NCBI GenBank assembly: GCA_028829895.1
Contig: CM054183.1
Span: forward strand, 69,997,071 to 70,061,070
DNA: 64,000 nucleotides
Origin: Sinotaia quadrata
Lineage: Eukaryota; Mollusca; Gastropoda; Architaenioglossa; Viviparidae
Reading direction: 5' to 3'
A program made the translations under genes and the position numbers. Under the pieces are notes generated by a model. The model saw only the letters and a program-made list of their open reading frames with translations. It ran no database searches and was not told where the DNA came from. Positions 10,842 through 23,747 of the stretch are shown in pieces. Numbering within the stretch: the first letter of the stretch is position 1; each line of letters opens with the position of its first letter.

Positions 10842-11700
10842 GTCCATAACTAATTACAAGTGATGAGGATCTTGATCCATGTTATTAGTAATTGTCCAGA
10901 AGACACCACTCGTCTCTCTCACTTAGGGGATATGTGAGAGCTGTAAACATGTTTTCTCTTCCACAACATTAAAGACAAACATTTGCCATCACACACTATT
11001 TCCATAGGTGGAAAACATCTTATTAAAGGAGAAGACAAATCCGTCTTTAATATATATTTAGTGAGCCCCCATCTTCCCACTTTCATCTCTAACATAAGGT
11101 TATCAATATGTCTAAAAAGGTCAATGAATTTAACAATAAATTTATTAAATCAACAATCAAATATACATATAACAAATACAATGAAAACAAGATTGCTTGA
11201 CATCAATATTTCCATGAAACCACATTCAAATAATTTTTATTCTACATAATCTTATATCCTAAAATACAATTTAACACTTTAATGTCAGTACAAATCAGGA
11301 TAGTTCTTATCAGAGAACAGAAATGAGCTATTAGAGATAAGAGATAATAGTTTCTATGAAACTTGAATAGATGAAACCATAATTGTCTTTTACATGCAGT
11401 TTTTATATCAAAGTCATACATTTATTGTCCACATCAATTCCACACATTTCCCCCCTTCATGTTTTAAAAACCCTGATTCACTGCTTATTCTCTTGAGCTA
11501 ACGTGGGTGCTCACAAGCAGAACAGCAATTGTACCAATTTCCAGTAACTTCCTTATAAAAGAAATTGCTCGATGTAGGCAACATACCTTGGCACCATACA
11601 TCAGTGGAGTGCAGTGTATTCCTTACACTTACACACTACAGTAGATGACTCCAGTGTCAACCATGGTCGTAGTGGTTTATAATCAGTAAGGAGGTTCAAA
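10842..11700. mobile_element. Dispersed repeat, copy 1 (family shared with 20985-21450)
   Basis: Shares several blocks with 20985-21450 in the same orientation: 'taattacaagtgatg', 'tagacaaacat', 'cttacacttacac' and 'agcggtttataa'. Copy 2 keeps a Cys-rich stretch on the minus strand (see there); here that stretch is broken. A purine run followed by TGTG occurs on the minus strand near 11450. It is likely a decayed transposon of unassigned type. Confidence 0.55.
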
Positions 11701-12008
11701 TAACACAAGGAAAGGCTGATTTTGCAAAAATATAATCAGAGAACAATGCTAAATTTCCAGTTTATTTATTTATTTAACTCCTTTCTTATATTCAAGTATC
11801 AACTTACAGTTTCCTGCAAAACTATTTATTAGTCTGATACATGCATACAGCATAATAAATACGGCATAATAGTTTTACGAGCAGGTTCACTGGAAACAAT
11901 GTCAAGTGTTTAGCATACCCATATAAGCATCATAGTTCACAAAATATAGAAATAATAGATTACTCACATAATGCATCTCTACATAAAATGCAAGTATAAC
12001 ATCAATAG

Positions 12009-12250
12009 CTTAATTTGGTAGATAGTTCATTTATATTTCCTACGTTTCTTTCATTAATTTGGTAGATAGTGTCATTTATATTTCCTACGTTTCTTTCATT
12101 AATTTGGTAGATAGTGTCATTTATATTTCCTACGTTTCTTTCATTAATTTGGTAGATAGTGTCATTTATATTTCCTACGTTTCTTTCATTAATTTGGTAG
12201 ATAGTGTCATTTATATTTCCTACGTTTCTTTCATTAATTTGGTAGATATT
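12009..12250. repeat. 45-bp array, 5.5 units
   Basis: Units with 'ttaatttggtagatagtgtc' and 'atttatatttcctacgttt'. The 45-bp period produces a repetitive open frame with no biological meaning. Confidence 0.95.
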
Positions 12251-12402
12251 ATCATTTGCATGTGGCTTGCATATTGCTTGGTATATTAATTATCTTTATT
12301 TTCTAGTTGGTATAAAGACCTGCTGTATATGTTTTTAAAAGTGTCTTGATTGAGGGTTATGCGGTTCAGAGATTTATATATTACAGTGGGAGCGGTGAAT
12401 GG

Positions 12403-12446
12403 TTAGGGTTAAAGTTAGGATTAAGGTTAGGGTTAGGGTTATGACT
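12403..12446. repeat. Short interstitial telomere-like tract
   Basis: 'ggttagggttaaagttagg' and similar runs of TTAGGG variants. Confidence 0.7.
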
Positions 12447-12574
12447 TTTATGTTGGAGCAATGTTCGGGTGGAAATTCTTTGAAGGCTAATACTGTAAGG
12501 TCAAGGTCATAAATGTTATTTGAAAATTATGAGTAAGTATCGTTTAACGGAAATTTTTAAAAATATGTCTGCCT

Positions 12575-13085
12575 TTAACAATGAGTGAGCTACAACACCT
12601 GGCCTGTTATGAGCATGTCTCTCTAGAATCTAGATCATTGTAGAGCTGAGTGAGCTACAAAACTAGGCCTGTTATGAGCATGTCTCTCTAGATCATTGTA
12701 GAGCTGAGTGAGCTACAAAACTAGGCCTGTTATAAGCATGTCTATGTAGATCATTGTACAGTTGAGTGAGCTACAATACTAGGTTTGTTTTAAATAATGT
12801 CTCTTTACACCACTGCAAAAGTAAGTGAGCTACATACAACACTAGGCCTGTTTTAAATATCTCTTTACACCACTGCAAAAGTAAGTGAGCTACATACAAC
12901 ACTAGGCCTGTTTTAAATAATGTCTCTTTAGATCACTGCAAAAATAAGTGAGCTACATACAACACTAGGCCTGTTTTAAATGTCTCTTTACACCACTGCA
13001 AAAGTAAGTGAGCTACATACAACACTAGGCCTGTTTTAAATGTCTCTTTAGATCACTGCAAAAGTAAGTGAGCTACAATACCAGG
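12575..13085. repeat. 55-65-bp degenerate array, about 9 units
   Basis: Units with 'agtgagctacaacactaggc' and 'ctgtt.taa.catgtctcttta'. Unit length varies by small indels. Confidence 0.88.
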
Positions 13086-13480
13086 GTTGTTATAAACAAA
13101 TCACTACGAGGTGAGTGAACTACCGCAAGAATGAAATTTAGTGAGAGATAAAGAGTGCAAGATTGATGAAGTGATAGAAGGACCATACAGATCCAATGAG
13201 AGAGCTCGAAGAAATAAGGCAGAATAAAACCATAGTAGCTGCATATCGTGAAAGTTGATTGAATGATCGTTGGAAGCTATTAAAACATCTAGATGATTCA
13301 GCAATGCTAGCGGACAACACAACGCGTTCTTTAGATGTTGGATGGCACTCAAAAGACGTATTGGATTCTTTGATCTGTTATTGAAGCTTTGACAAGTGCC
13401 AGCCTTTTCAACGACATTTCGGGAGATGAGTAGTTACACGTTTTATCAAATCATCCATCCATCTGTCCGTCCGTTTATTC
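13086..13480. other. Intron sequence, nothing recognised
   Basis: Unique sequence between arrays. The short minus-strand open frames carry no recognisable domain. Confidence 0.4.
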
Positions 13481-13672
<192 letters not shown>

Positions 13673-13684
13673 TGAAAGCTGACA

Positions 13685-14075
13685 TACTAAGTACATCATG
13701 GTGTAGGCTGTAATACTAATTACTCAACTTTGAAGGCAGTTATACTTAAATTATTATAAATTAAATTATGGTGTAGGCTGTCATAAAATTACATAGTAGT
13801 GAAGGCAGTCGTACTAATTACATCATGTTAAAGACTGTCATACTAATTACATGATAGTAATGTAATCATACTAATGACATCACGGGTGAATATTGTCTTA
13901 CTATTTACATCATGCTGAAGACTCTCATACTAATTAATTACACCATGGTGAAGACTGTCATTCTATTTACATCATGTTATAGCTGTCTTACTAATTATAT
14001 CAAAGTGAAAGCTGTCGTATTAATTACATCATGGTGAAGACTGTCATTCTTATTACAACGTGGTGAATTACTTAA
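13685..14075. repeat. Degenerate array of about 31 bp
   Basis: About 12 imperfect units with 'ctgtcatactaattacatca' and 'tggtgaaga'. Confidence 0.85.
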
Positions 14076-14289
14076 GGTAAAACATATGGTTTCGTGTGGA
14101 TCGGATTATGATCCTGAAGTGCAACAGTAAAATTGCACAGATCCAGTTTTATGGGTTTATCAGTAAAAAGGTCACATGTTTCTTTCATCACACCTTTGAG
14201 ATTCAGTCTGAAAGTTCCGGATATACAATAATGACATCTACAGTTTCAACATCTGTTAAAACTGGGTGTGGTATAGATTTAGCATCAGG

Positions 14290-15270
14290 TACAGAGGTAG
14301 CATTGTCTTCTGTATAACTGTAGCGACCATGTTATCAGGACATTCCTTATATGCTTTCATTAGGTTAGCATAAAACATTACATTTTTCAATGAATCTGAT
14401 TTCAGAAATTGCACCCACTCAATTTCTTAACCACTTCATAAGGTCCTTACAATGATAAATCTAATTTTTCAGTGCAGAGGTGACAACAACACCCACATAC
14501 TGACTTCAATGTTACATGCTTTCAATTTATGGTTGTACAGACGTGATTGTCTAGCTTTACGTTTGTGTATGTGACATGAAGTATCACTGCAGTTCACAAG
14601 TTTGATCACACGCTGATGAGTGCTTTTCACAGATTCTGAAGCTCACTTTCTGTCCAGTATTCTCGTAATATAGACATGGATCCCATAACTGTCCTATTGT
14701 TTGAGAGTTTGATGGGCAAAAAATGGGTTGAATCTTGTGGCACTTCATGCAACTCAAACAAAGGTACAGGCAAATACATATCCCAATTATGAGGCCTTTC
14801 TCTGCACAGTTTTCTCAAGGACATGGTAAGAGTAGCATTCAGATCTTCACACTGTTACACATAGTGTGGTAAGGAGTAGTTTTAAGCTGCTTTACTCTCA
14901 ATAGTTGGTTAATCTCTTTCATTAACCCGCTCTTGAATTGAGTCTCCTATCCAACTAGATTTCTTCTGGACATCCTACATGCAAGAAAATTGTGAACAGA
15001 CCATTTGCTACTGATGTGGTACTAATGGAGCTAAGCACAATTGCGTCAGGGTATCACATAACATCTGTGGCCTTGACCAGATGAGGGAACAAATTCTGTA
15101 ATGAAATCAATGGCTACATATCTAAAAGTAATATCAATATTTGGGGTTTCACCTTGTGGAACCTGGTGTTCTGTCTTTCTACTCACTATCTGACAGATGA
15201 CTGATAGTACCAAGTGACACCCCTGTCATACCTGGCCAATAAAACAGCCTCCACTTGAGCAGCGGGTGGG
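14290..15270 (-). pseudogene. Ty3/Gypsy integrase remnant
   Basis: Read from 15270 down. A FYWPGM segment from the zinc-binding region is followed by a core strand with VAIDFI near 15110 (first catalytic D). Then come a piece with LMKEINQLLRVKQLKTTPYH followed by TMCN (the family signature around the third catalytic residue, whose GLVE sequel is lost), PHNWDMYLPVPLFELHEVPQ with STHF near 14790-14730, and a C-terminal QGPYEVV / FYANLMKAY part near 14450-14360. Stops and frameshifts separate the pieces. It supplies exactly the pol region missing at 919-1900, but on the other strand and 13 kb away, so it is probably a separate insertion in intron B-C. Confidence 0.85.
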
Positions 15271-15362
15271 TCATGAGCCAAATGCCATATTTATTTTGTT
15301 TGTTTCTGTTTTCTGTCGCTGTGAATGGCTTTCTGTTTGGTGCTGAACACTAAACAATTTCT

Positions 15363-15500
15363 AAACTGGCTAACACTCCGAGCGACACTTTATTGAATGA
15401 ACTGGCTAACACTCCGAGCGACACTTGTTGAATGAATTTGCTAACACTCTGAAAGACACATTACTGAGTAAAATGGCTAACACTCCGAGCGACGTTTTAG
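15363..15500. repeat. Array of about 37 bp, 4 units
   Basis: Units with 'ctggctaacactccgagcga' and 'cactttattgaatga'. Confidence 0.9.
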
Positions 15501-15619
15501 TAAACTATCTTTAGATTTGAATACTTTATACATGAAAATATTTAATACGTTTTGAGTACTTCTCATGAGTAAGATACCAAATTGGTTGAATATTTTTGGT
15601 GACAAAACTGCTTTCTAAG

Positions 15620-16145
15620 AGTACGCTATATAATGTTTTCACTACTTTCCATGAGTAAGCTATTTAATGTTTTCACTATTTCTATGAGTTTTTCTATATA
15701 ATGTTTTGGCTACATTTTATGAGGAAGCTAAATAAGGTTTTGTCTACTTTCTATAACTAAGCTATATAATGCTGTGGCTACGTTCTGTAAGTAAGCTATA
15801 CGATTCTGTGTCTAAGTTCTGTGAGTAAGCTATATAATGTCTTCGTTACGTTCTACAAGTAAGCTATACAATGCCATGGCTACGTTCTACAAGTAAACTA
15901 TACAATGCCTTGGTTACGTTCTACAAGTAAGCTATACAATGCCTTGGTTACGTTCTACAAGTAAGCTATACAATGCCTTGGTTACGTTCTACAAGTAAGC
16001 TATACAATGCCTTGGTTACGTTCTACAAGTAAGCTATACAATGCCATGGTTACGTTCTACAAGTAAACTATACAATGCCATGGCTACGTTCTACAAGTAA
16101 ACTATATAATGTCTTCGTTACGTTCTACAAGTAAGCTATATAATG
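15620..16145. repeat. 34-bp array, about 15 units
   Basis: Units with 'ggttacgttctacaagtaag' and 'ctatacaatgcctt'. Clean in the middle, decayed at the left end. Confidence 0.93.
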
Positions 16146-16780
16146 ATGATAATGATAATATGTATCAAAACCACTGACGCAAAAGAAAAACAGTTTCAAA
16201 ACGCAGTATTCACACATTGTAAAACCCCGGAACCTACCCACTCTACAGGTCAGAATACACTCAATAAAGTGGGTTCTAAAGATGAAGATGGGGTTTAGGG
16301 GCCCAGATAATTATCTGATTCGACCCTGAGTAGGTTGTCTGAGGAGAAAGCATGAACAGAGAGATTTTTCAAGAAATTCTATCTAACCCCTTTACAAGAT
16401 AAGAAATGAATCGGGTTATCTTCTCTTGTCAGTCTGAACACTCAGCTCCCAATTTGCCCATTTTTTCCCTCACATGATTGACGAGTGCCTGAGCATGGCT
16501 TTTGTGTCCACTCTGTTCCGGCCGACATACCCGCTCTTATTTCCTCGCATGCTTCTTTCTGTTTTTCAATTTTCCACACTAGCTTTTTCTGTCTTTTCAT
16601 TTATCAGTCTCTCTTCTCTGATTTTGCTTTCTGCTTCTCTTCCTTCGTTTCGGTGTTAATAGTCTGCAAGTGCTGTTGTATTATTTTCTCTTGTTGACAT
16701 TTGTCTCTGAATAATTATCTCATTTATCAATTATTTCATTATGTGCTTTCATTTTCTTTTCTGTCAATCAGGCATCTGTC
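16146..16780. other. Intron sequence, nothing recognised
   Basis: No domain or repeat recognised, only a pyrimidine-rich tract from about 16550. Confidence 0.4.
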
Positions 16781-16782
16781 TG

Positions 16783-16922
<140 letters not shown>

Positions 16923-17038
16923 GTCTCACCATAATATCTAGTCATATCTCTCCTCTCCACTTTTTTATGTCGTCATATGCATTTTGCCATATCTCTGTCT
17001 CGCTCTATTTGTAATGCCTCGTTATCTCTCTCTCTTCT

Positions 17039-17166
17039 TCCTTCAATGCCCATACTTCAATACTTCTTTATTTTTACTCTTCCTTCAATGCCCATACTTC
17101 AATACTTCTTTATTTTTACTCTTCCTTCAATGCCCATACTTCAATACTTCTTTATTTTTACTCTCC
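17039..17166. repeat. 42-bp array, 3 units
   Basis: Units with 'ccttcaatgcccatacttca' and 'atacttctttatttttactc', at 17041, 17083 and 17125. Confidence 0.95.
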
Positions 17167-17237
17167 CTCTCTTCTCTCTTCAAATGAATTCGTATATTTT
17201 CTCTCTCCATGTACATGGTTTCTTTTTCTTCCCCCCA

Positions 17238-17306
17238 CGCAAACACACACACACACACACAAACGCACACAACCACATAAAGATGCACACAGACACACAC
17301 GCACAG
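17238..17306. repeat. CA-rich microsatellite
   Basis: (CA)n, then interrupted CA/CG dinucleotides. Confidence 0.9.
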
Positions 17307-17720
17307 ATAACTCACATTCTAAAATTCGGTGATTGAAGCGATTTAATATCACACGAAACGCATGTTTTAATTTTTCTCTGTTACACAAACAATCCCAAGC
17401 AACGAACACCAATCAAGTGAAAACATTTTAAATATCTTAGTTTACATTCATTTGATATCTTGAAATTTAAGCTAGAAAGAAAAGCCTTGAGTTGTAGCAT
17501 GGACTGACCATGTGTAGTTAATAAGATTACTGTTAGGGTTCTGTGCTTCATACATGTTATTAGATTCTTCTCACATTATCATTACTTTATTGTCGTGTTT
17601 CATCGTATTGATTAATTTAATTTTAGGTAGCTTTTTTTCGGTATTAATATACTACAAACATGTTTTCCTTTCTAGACTCGAACAATACGGTGAGCGTTCG
17701 TTAGCTGTTTGGACTAACTG
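17307..17720. other. Intron sequence, nothing recognised
   Basis: Unique AT-rich sequence. Confidence 0.4.
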
Positions 17721-17985
17721 TCCAAGAATGTTATTTCTAAAATTTGTTATCATCCATTTGTTATCCAAGAATGTTATTTCTAAAATTTGTTATCATCCAT
17801 TTGTTATCCAAGAATGTTATTTCTAAAATTTGTTATCATCCATTTGTTATCCAAGAATATTATTTCTAAAATTTGTTATAATCCATTTGTTATCCAAGAA
17901 TGTTATTTCTAAAATTTGTTATCATCCATTTGTTATCCAAGAATGTTATTTCTAAAATTTGTTATCATCCATTTGTTATCCAATG
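17721..17985. repeat. 43-bp array, 6 units
   Basis: Units with 'ccaagaatgttatttctaaa' and 'atttgttatcatccatttgt', from 17722. Confidence 0.96.
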
Positions 17986-18014
17986 GAGAATGCGTTCTCA
18001 ATGTTTGTGAAGAG

Positions 18015-18172
18015 ATTTCATTACAGTAAAGTTTCTCAATAAATATGCACAGAATCACGCTTTCTATTTCATTACAGTAAAGTTTCTCAATAAATATGCA
18101 CAGAATCACGCTTTCTATTTCATTACAGTAAAGTTTCTCAATAAATATGCACAGAATCACGCTTTCTATTTA
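18015..18172. repeat. 51-bp array, 3 units
   Basis: Units with 'atttcattacagtaaagttt' at 18015, 18066 and 18117. Confidence 0.96.
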
Positions 18173-18227
18173 GTCCAGTTTTAACATAAGATGCTTGAAA
18201 TTTCGATCAATTAACAATTGAAAATCA

Positions 18228-18600
18228 AAACTTATTATTGATTTCACGTAATATATTTTAGGTGTGATGTAAGTGAGATTGTTATTATTATTGATTTCAC
18301 GTAATATATTTTTGGTGTGATGTAAGTGAGATTGTTATTATTATTGATTTCACGTAATATATTTTTGGTGTGATGTAAGTGAAATTGTTATTATTATTGA
18401 TTGCATGTAATATATTTTTTAGAGTGACTTAAATGAGATTGCTATTTTTTATTGATTGCATGTAATATATCTTGGTGTGTTGTAAGTCAGAATGTTTTTA
18501 TTATTGATTGCATTTAATATATTTTTGTTGTGAATCAGAATGTTATTGCTATTGACTGCATTGAATATATTGTTGGTGTAAGTGATATTATTGGGATAAT
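18228..18600. repeat. Array of about 54 bp, 6-7 units, decaying rightwards
   Basis: Units with 'attgatttcacgtaatatat' and 'ttggtgtgatgtaagtgaga'. The left units are nearly identical, the right ones degenerate. Confidence 0.9.
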
Positions 18601-18616
18601 TGTGACGTCAGCATTG

Positions 18617-18682
18617 AATGATTGATTATATATTATTAATTAAGTTAAAATGATTGATTATATATTATTAATTAAGTTAAAA
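18617..18682. repeat. 32-bp tandem duplication
   Basis: 'aatgattgattatatattat' repeated at 18617 and 18649. Confidence 0.92.
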
Positions 18683-18917
18683 GAGTGATTGTTGTGAAGT
18701 GAGTTGATTTTTTAGATAATTTTGTGAATTATATTTGTGTGTACTCATGCTATTATTTAACAAATGTACATAATCTTCGTGAACATTTATTCAGTTTCTT
18801 TATGTGTTTGAGGACAGTCCCACCAGCCCAACCCCATCCCCACTCCAGTCGAGGGTATTTGTGACATTGGAAATATTCTTTCTTTCTTTTTTTCTTTGAC
18901 ATATATGTGATGTTCTG

Positions 18918-19200
18918 TGTAGTGTATTTATATACTTACTTGGCATACCTGTGTTGTGTATTTATATACTTACTTGGCCTACCTGTGTTGTGTATTTATA
19001 TACTTTCTTGGCATACCTGTGTAGTGTATTTATATACTTACTTGGCATACCGGTGTAGTGTATTTATATACTTACTTGGCATACCTGTGTAGTGTATTTA
19101 TATACTTACTTGGCATACCTGTGTAGTGTATTTATATACTTACTTGGCATACCTGTGTAGTGTATTTATATACTTACTTGGCATACCTGTGTTGTGTTCT
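18918..19200. repeat. 33-bp array, about 8 units
   Basis: Units with 'gtgtatttatatacttactt' and 'ggcatacctgtgta'. Confidence 0.95.
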
Positions 19201-20034
19201 ATGCTAAAATGTTCTATGTATACAAACACACACTTGAACCACGGGTACTGTTCTATGCAATGCACATACATGTATTTATTTGACACGTGTGTTAGACGTA
19301 AGCAAAGTATATACACATACGTATTTGATATTCATAAATAAATAATCCTCATAACATATACTTTACATTCAACAAATATTTGAATGTGTACAAAATGCAG
19401 AGATTGTGCTTATGTGTGTATATATATATATTTCCGCAATTGTCTGATTGTATAAATTTACGTACGTGCATGAAATAGTTGTATAAATGTACGCATGTGT
19501 ATGTTCTTTGCATTGCACTTGTAACGCGTGCAAGAAACTGTGTGCACTACTTCTCTCATTCTGGTTTGACAGAACGGGGTCATGACTATGAATAGATCGT
19601 AACGAGAGTCCTTGCTAGCGTAATAAGCGGGAATAGGGCAGAGAAAGGAACGTGTGGGGAATAGGAAAAAAGATTGATAAGGAGATGAAATTAGCTGCCA
19701 CCAATATACTCCGCCGGTTCATCCATGCACGTGCTGTGAGGGATGGGGTGTTCATTACAAAGTACAACCATCAATCTGAATTCTTCAGCTGGGCACTCCA
19801 CTGTTGAACTGTGTATGACGTCAGTATTTCATTTTCAAGACAAAATTAAAAAAAAATATACACATCACAACAGTAATGAGAAAATTTTGAACGTTAACAT
19901 GAATCGTTTCAGAGTAAGAGAAATTAAAAACTATAACTTGAAGTACTTGAAGTTATAAATTAAAGAAACTATAATTGACGAAACCTTTCACATGGTTTAA
20001 GAGGATGGCTGTTGTCATCAGTGGTCATTTTTGA
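19201..20034. other. Intron sequence, nothing recognised
   Basis: Unique AT-rich sequence with a short TATA run near 19420. No domain recognised. Confidence 0.4.
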
Positions 20035-20035
20035 G

Positions 20036-20440
20036 GGATAGTTACAAATTACAATGTAAAGCAGTTAACTGATAATGAGATAGTTACAAATTACAATGTA
20101 AAGCATTTAACTGATAATGAGATAGTTACAAATTACAATGTAAAGCATTTAACTGATAATGAGATAGTTACAAATTACAATGTAAAGCATTTAACTGATA
20201 ATGAGATAGTTACAAATTACAATGTATAAAGCATTTAACTGATAATGAGATAGTTACAAATTACAATGTATAAAGCATTTAACTGATAATGAGATAGTTA
20301 CAAATTACAATGTAAAGCATTTAACTGATAATGAGATAGTTACAAATTACAATGTATAAAGCATTTAACTGATAATAAGATAGTTACAAATTACAATGTA
20401 TAAAGCATTTAACTGATAATGAGTTAATTAAAAATTACAA
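20036..20440. repeat. 42-44-bp array, about 9 units
   Basis: Units with 'gatagttacaaattacaatg' and 'aagcatttaactgataatga'. A 2-bp 'ta' insertion marks a subset of units. Confidence 0.96.
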
Positions 20441-20780
20441 TGTAAATTACTTGACTGACAATGGTTGAATTGAAAATGACAAGAACTATAAAGTCACAAA
20501 GTTAACTTAATTAAAATGTATGACTTTAACTTAATTAAAATGTATGACTTTAGAAGTGTATGAACTAAACTAATATAATAGGACAGGTAAGCAAATTATT
20601 AAATTACAAAATAGTCTAACACTGGATATTTTAAAAAATAAACAGTACATAGCCCTGATATTTAACTGGGAAAAAATAATATTAATTTATTCAAGTTCGA
20701 TCCACTTCACAACAAATTCACAACACCTCCGAACAAACCTCCGTTAAAAGTATGTTCTGTGTCGTTGAAGTATTATTTGT

Positions 20781-20960
20781 TAATACCTTGAAGAGAAAGG
20801 TGTTAAAATAAAATACATAAAAATACTTAACTGCGCTAGCATTAAAGCATTAATTAATACCTTGAAGAGAAAGGTGTTAAAATAAAATACATAAAAATAC
20901 TTAACTGCGCTAGCATTAAAGCATTAATTAATACCTTGAAGAGAAAGGTGTTAAAACACC
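20781..20960. repeat. 73-bp array, 2.4 units
   Basis: 'taataccttgaagagaaagg' at 20781, 20854 and 20927. Confidence 0.95.
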
Positions 20961-20984
20961 ACTCTAGTTATGGTTATGATTATT

Positions 20985-21450
20985 ATTACTAATTAATCAC
21001 CCATGACTAATTACAAGTGATGGAAATCTTAATTTATGTTATTAATAATTCTCCATTAGACACCAATCATTTCTCTCATTTGGCGGATATGCGGACACTA
21101 TAAACCTATAAACGTTTTCCTTCTTCCACAAGATTATAGACAAACATCTACCATCACATAATATATCACAATAGAATGGTCAGTTTCATGTGTCCTCTTA
21201 CAAGATGCAGAACACTGATGAGCTGCTATTCTCTCGAGGCTAAACTGGGCACTCTACCATAATAGTTACTTCGAGCAGAACAACAAGGTAGCAATTTTCT
21301 GTCTTCCTTGTACAAGAAATTCTTTTATGTAGTCCAGCATACTTTGCCACAATGCATACAAAAATGCAGTGTATCCTTACACTTACACAATGGGGGTAGA
21401 TACTTCTCGCATCTAACACAGTCATAGCGGTTTATAAATCAGTAAACCAG
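20985..21450 (-). mobile_element. Dispersed repeat, copy 2, with a Cys-rich minus-strand coding trace
   Basis: Homologous to 10842-11700. On the minus strand, from about 21432, a frame reads YDCVRCEKYLPPLCKCK and then HFCMHCGKVCW before a stop, giving a C-x2-C-x7-C-x-C-x6-C-x2-C-x3-C pattern. Such Cys-rich tails end some transposases, but I cannot assign a family. Confidence 0.5.
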
Positions 21451-21462
21451 TGTAGGCTAAGA

Positions 21463-21860
21463 ACTAACCTTGTCAGCTAAGAACTAACCTTGCCAGCTAA
21501 GAACTAACCTTGCCAGCTAAGAACTAACCTTGCCAGCTAAGAACTAATCTTGTCAGCTAAGAACTAACCTTGCCAGCTAAGAACTAACCTTGTCAGCTAA
21601 GAACTAATCTTGTCAGCTAAGAACTAATCTTGTCAGCTAAGAACTAACCTTGTCAGCTAAGAACTAATCTTGTCAGCTAAGAACTAACCTTGCCAGCTAA
21701 GAACTAACCTTGCTAGGTAAGAACTAACCTTGTCAGCTAAGAACTAACCTTGCCAGCTAAGAACTAACCTTGTCAGCTATGATCTAACATTGTCGGCTAA
21801 GAAATAATATCAGGGGCTATGAACTAGCATTGGGGGCTAAGAACTATTAGGGGCTATGAA
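21463..21860. repeat. 20-bp array, about 17 units
   Basis: Units 'agctaagaactaaccttgcc' with a recurrent tgtc/tgcc variant; degenerate after 21780. Confidence 0.96.
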
Positions 21861-22046
21861 CTAGCATTGGGGGCTAAGAACTATCAGGGACGAAATCTTT
21901 TAATGAAAATAACGCTCTCAATTTCAACGGTACCAGTTTTAACTCTGTGGGGCTTTTACTCAGTTTGGTTCTACTGGATCCATTGATCAAAGTACAATAC
22001 ATAGTGCATGACAATTCATTGTCCACATTATCATCATCATCATCGT

Positions 22047-22268
22047 CGTCGTAGTTGCTGTTGTTTTATTGCTGTGGATTCATCTCACATCTTATGTTGT
22101 CAGTAATTTAGTTGTTTTATTGCTATGGATTCATCTCACATGTTGTCAGTCATTTAGTTGTTTTATTGCTATGGATTCATCTCACATCTTATGTTGTCAG
22201 TAATTTAGTTGTTTTATTGCTTGCTATGGATTCATCTCACATCTGATGTTGTCAGTCATTTAGTTGTT
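22047..22268. repeat. Array of about 52 bp, 4 units
   Basis: Units with 'gttgttttattgctatggat' and 'tcatctcacatcttatgttg'. Confidence 0.93.
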
Positions 22269-22376
22269 TGTGAATATTTTTCGGAATTTTTCTTGGATTC
22301 TTGTTAGTTCAATGTTATTTTACGGAGGATATGAGTACTATTGAAAAGCAATGTTTAAGCAGGAGGAAAAGATAAA

Positions 22377-22500
22377 GTTCTAATATAGTTCTGCAGTTTT
22401 CTGATTAATTTATTCAAACATAACTTTCTAGTTCTAATGTAGTTCTACAGTTTTCTGATTAATATATTCAAACATAACTTTCCAGTTTTAATATAGTTTC
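22377..22500. repeat. Tandem duplication of about 55 bp
   Basis: Two copies of 'ctgattaat.tattcaaaca' with flanks. Confidence 0.9.
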
Positions 22501-22719
22501 CCTGCGTTCCAATTACTACCGGTAAAATGTCAGCTTTCAAATGCCATTTCGATTTCTAATTTGTGATATCATACTATTAAAAAACATTCTTTGTCTTTTG
22601 TCTTTTGTCTTGAAATTTCTGTTTTAGCAGCAACGTTGATGGCTCTTGGTATTCCGTTGGTCTTGTTGACGACTTTAATGTCTGGTTTTCGTGCAAGCGT
22701 TACACGATATTTTTATATC

Positions 22720-23186
22720 TCCAAGATCCACACATTATTTTGACTTCATCCGTTTAATGACTTCTGTTTGAACAAGATCCACACATTGTTTTGACTTCAT
22801 CCGTTTAATGACTTCTGTTTGAACAAGATTCACACATTATTTTGACTTCATCCGTTTAATGACTTCTGTTTGAACAAGATTCACACATTATTTTGACTTC
22901 ATCCGTTTAATGACTTCTGTTTGAACAAGATTCACACATTATTTTGACTTCATCCGTTTAATGACTTCTGTTTGAACAAGATTCACACATTATTTTGACT
23001 TCATCCGTTTAATGACTTCTGTTTGAACAAGATTCACACATTATTTTGACTTCATCCTTTTAATGACTTCTGTTTGAACAAGATCCACACATTATTTTGA
23101 CTTCATCCGTTTAATGACTTCTGTTTGAACAAGATCCACACATTATTTTAACTTCATCCGTTTAATGACTTCTGTTTGACCAAGAT
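22720..23186. repeat. 51-bp array, 9 units
   Basis: Units with 'cacacattattttgacttca' and 'tccgtttaatgacttctgt'. Very homogeneous. Confidence 0.96.
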
Positions 23187-23376
23187 CATTCTCAATTAAA
23201 AATGACAACTTAAATTTACCACTCTTATTGTAATGCTATGCTACACTGTAAACGTTAATTATTTTAAATAAAAAGACATGAATAAGTGCATATCATGGAA
23301 AGTCAAACGTTAAATGTAACAGTGCTTTAATTAATATTTTACAATTAATTTTGTATACTTTTGTTTCGACAGTTTT

Positions 23377-23742
23377 AGTTATTTACATCTGGCTGTACTA
23401 AAGACATACAAAGTGATCTTTTGACAGTTTCCATCTGGCTATATTAAAGACATACAAAGTGTTCTTTTGACAGTTCCATCTGGCTGTACTAAAGACATAC
23501 AAAGTGCTCTTTAGACAGTTTACATCTGGCTGTACTAAAGACATACAAAGTGTTCTTTTGACAGTTTCCATCTGGCTGTACTAAAGACATACAAAGTGCT
23601 CTTTTGACAGTTTCCATCTGGCTGTACTAAAGACATACAAAGTGTTCTTTTGACAGTTTCCATCTGGCTGTACTAAAGACATACAAAGTGTTCTTTTGAC
23701 AGTTTCCATCTGGCTGTACTAAAGACATACAAAGTGTTCTTT
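23377..23742. repeat. 46-bp array, 8 units, ending at the exon C acceptor
   Basis: Units with 'gttcttttgacagtttccat' and 'ctggctgtactaaagacata'. Each carries 'cttttgacag', a pyrimidine-AG resembling the true acceptor 'cttttgcag' of exon C. The last unit merges into that acceptor. Confidence 0.94.
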
Positions 23743-23747
23743 TGCAG

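Noticed and set aside
21463..21790. CRISPR-like direct repeats
   Set aside because: Head-to-tail units with no spacers, in a eukaryotic intron. The same applies to all other arrays here.
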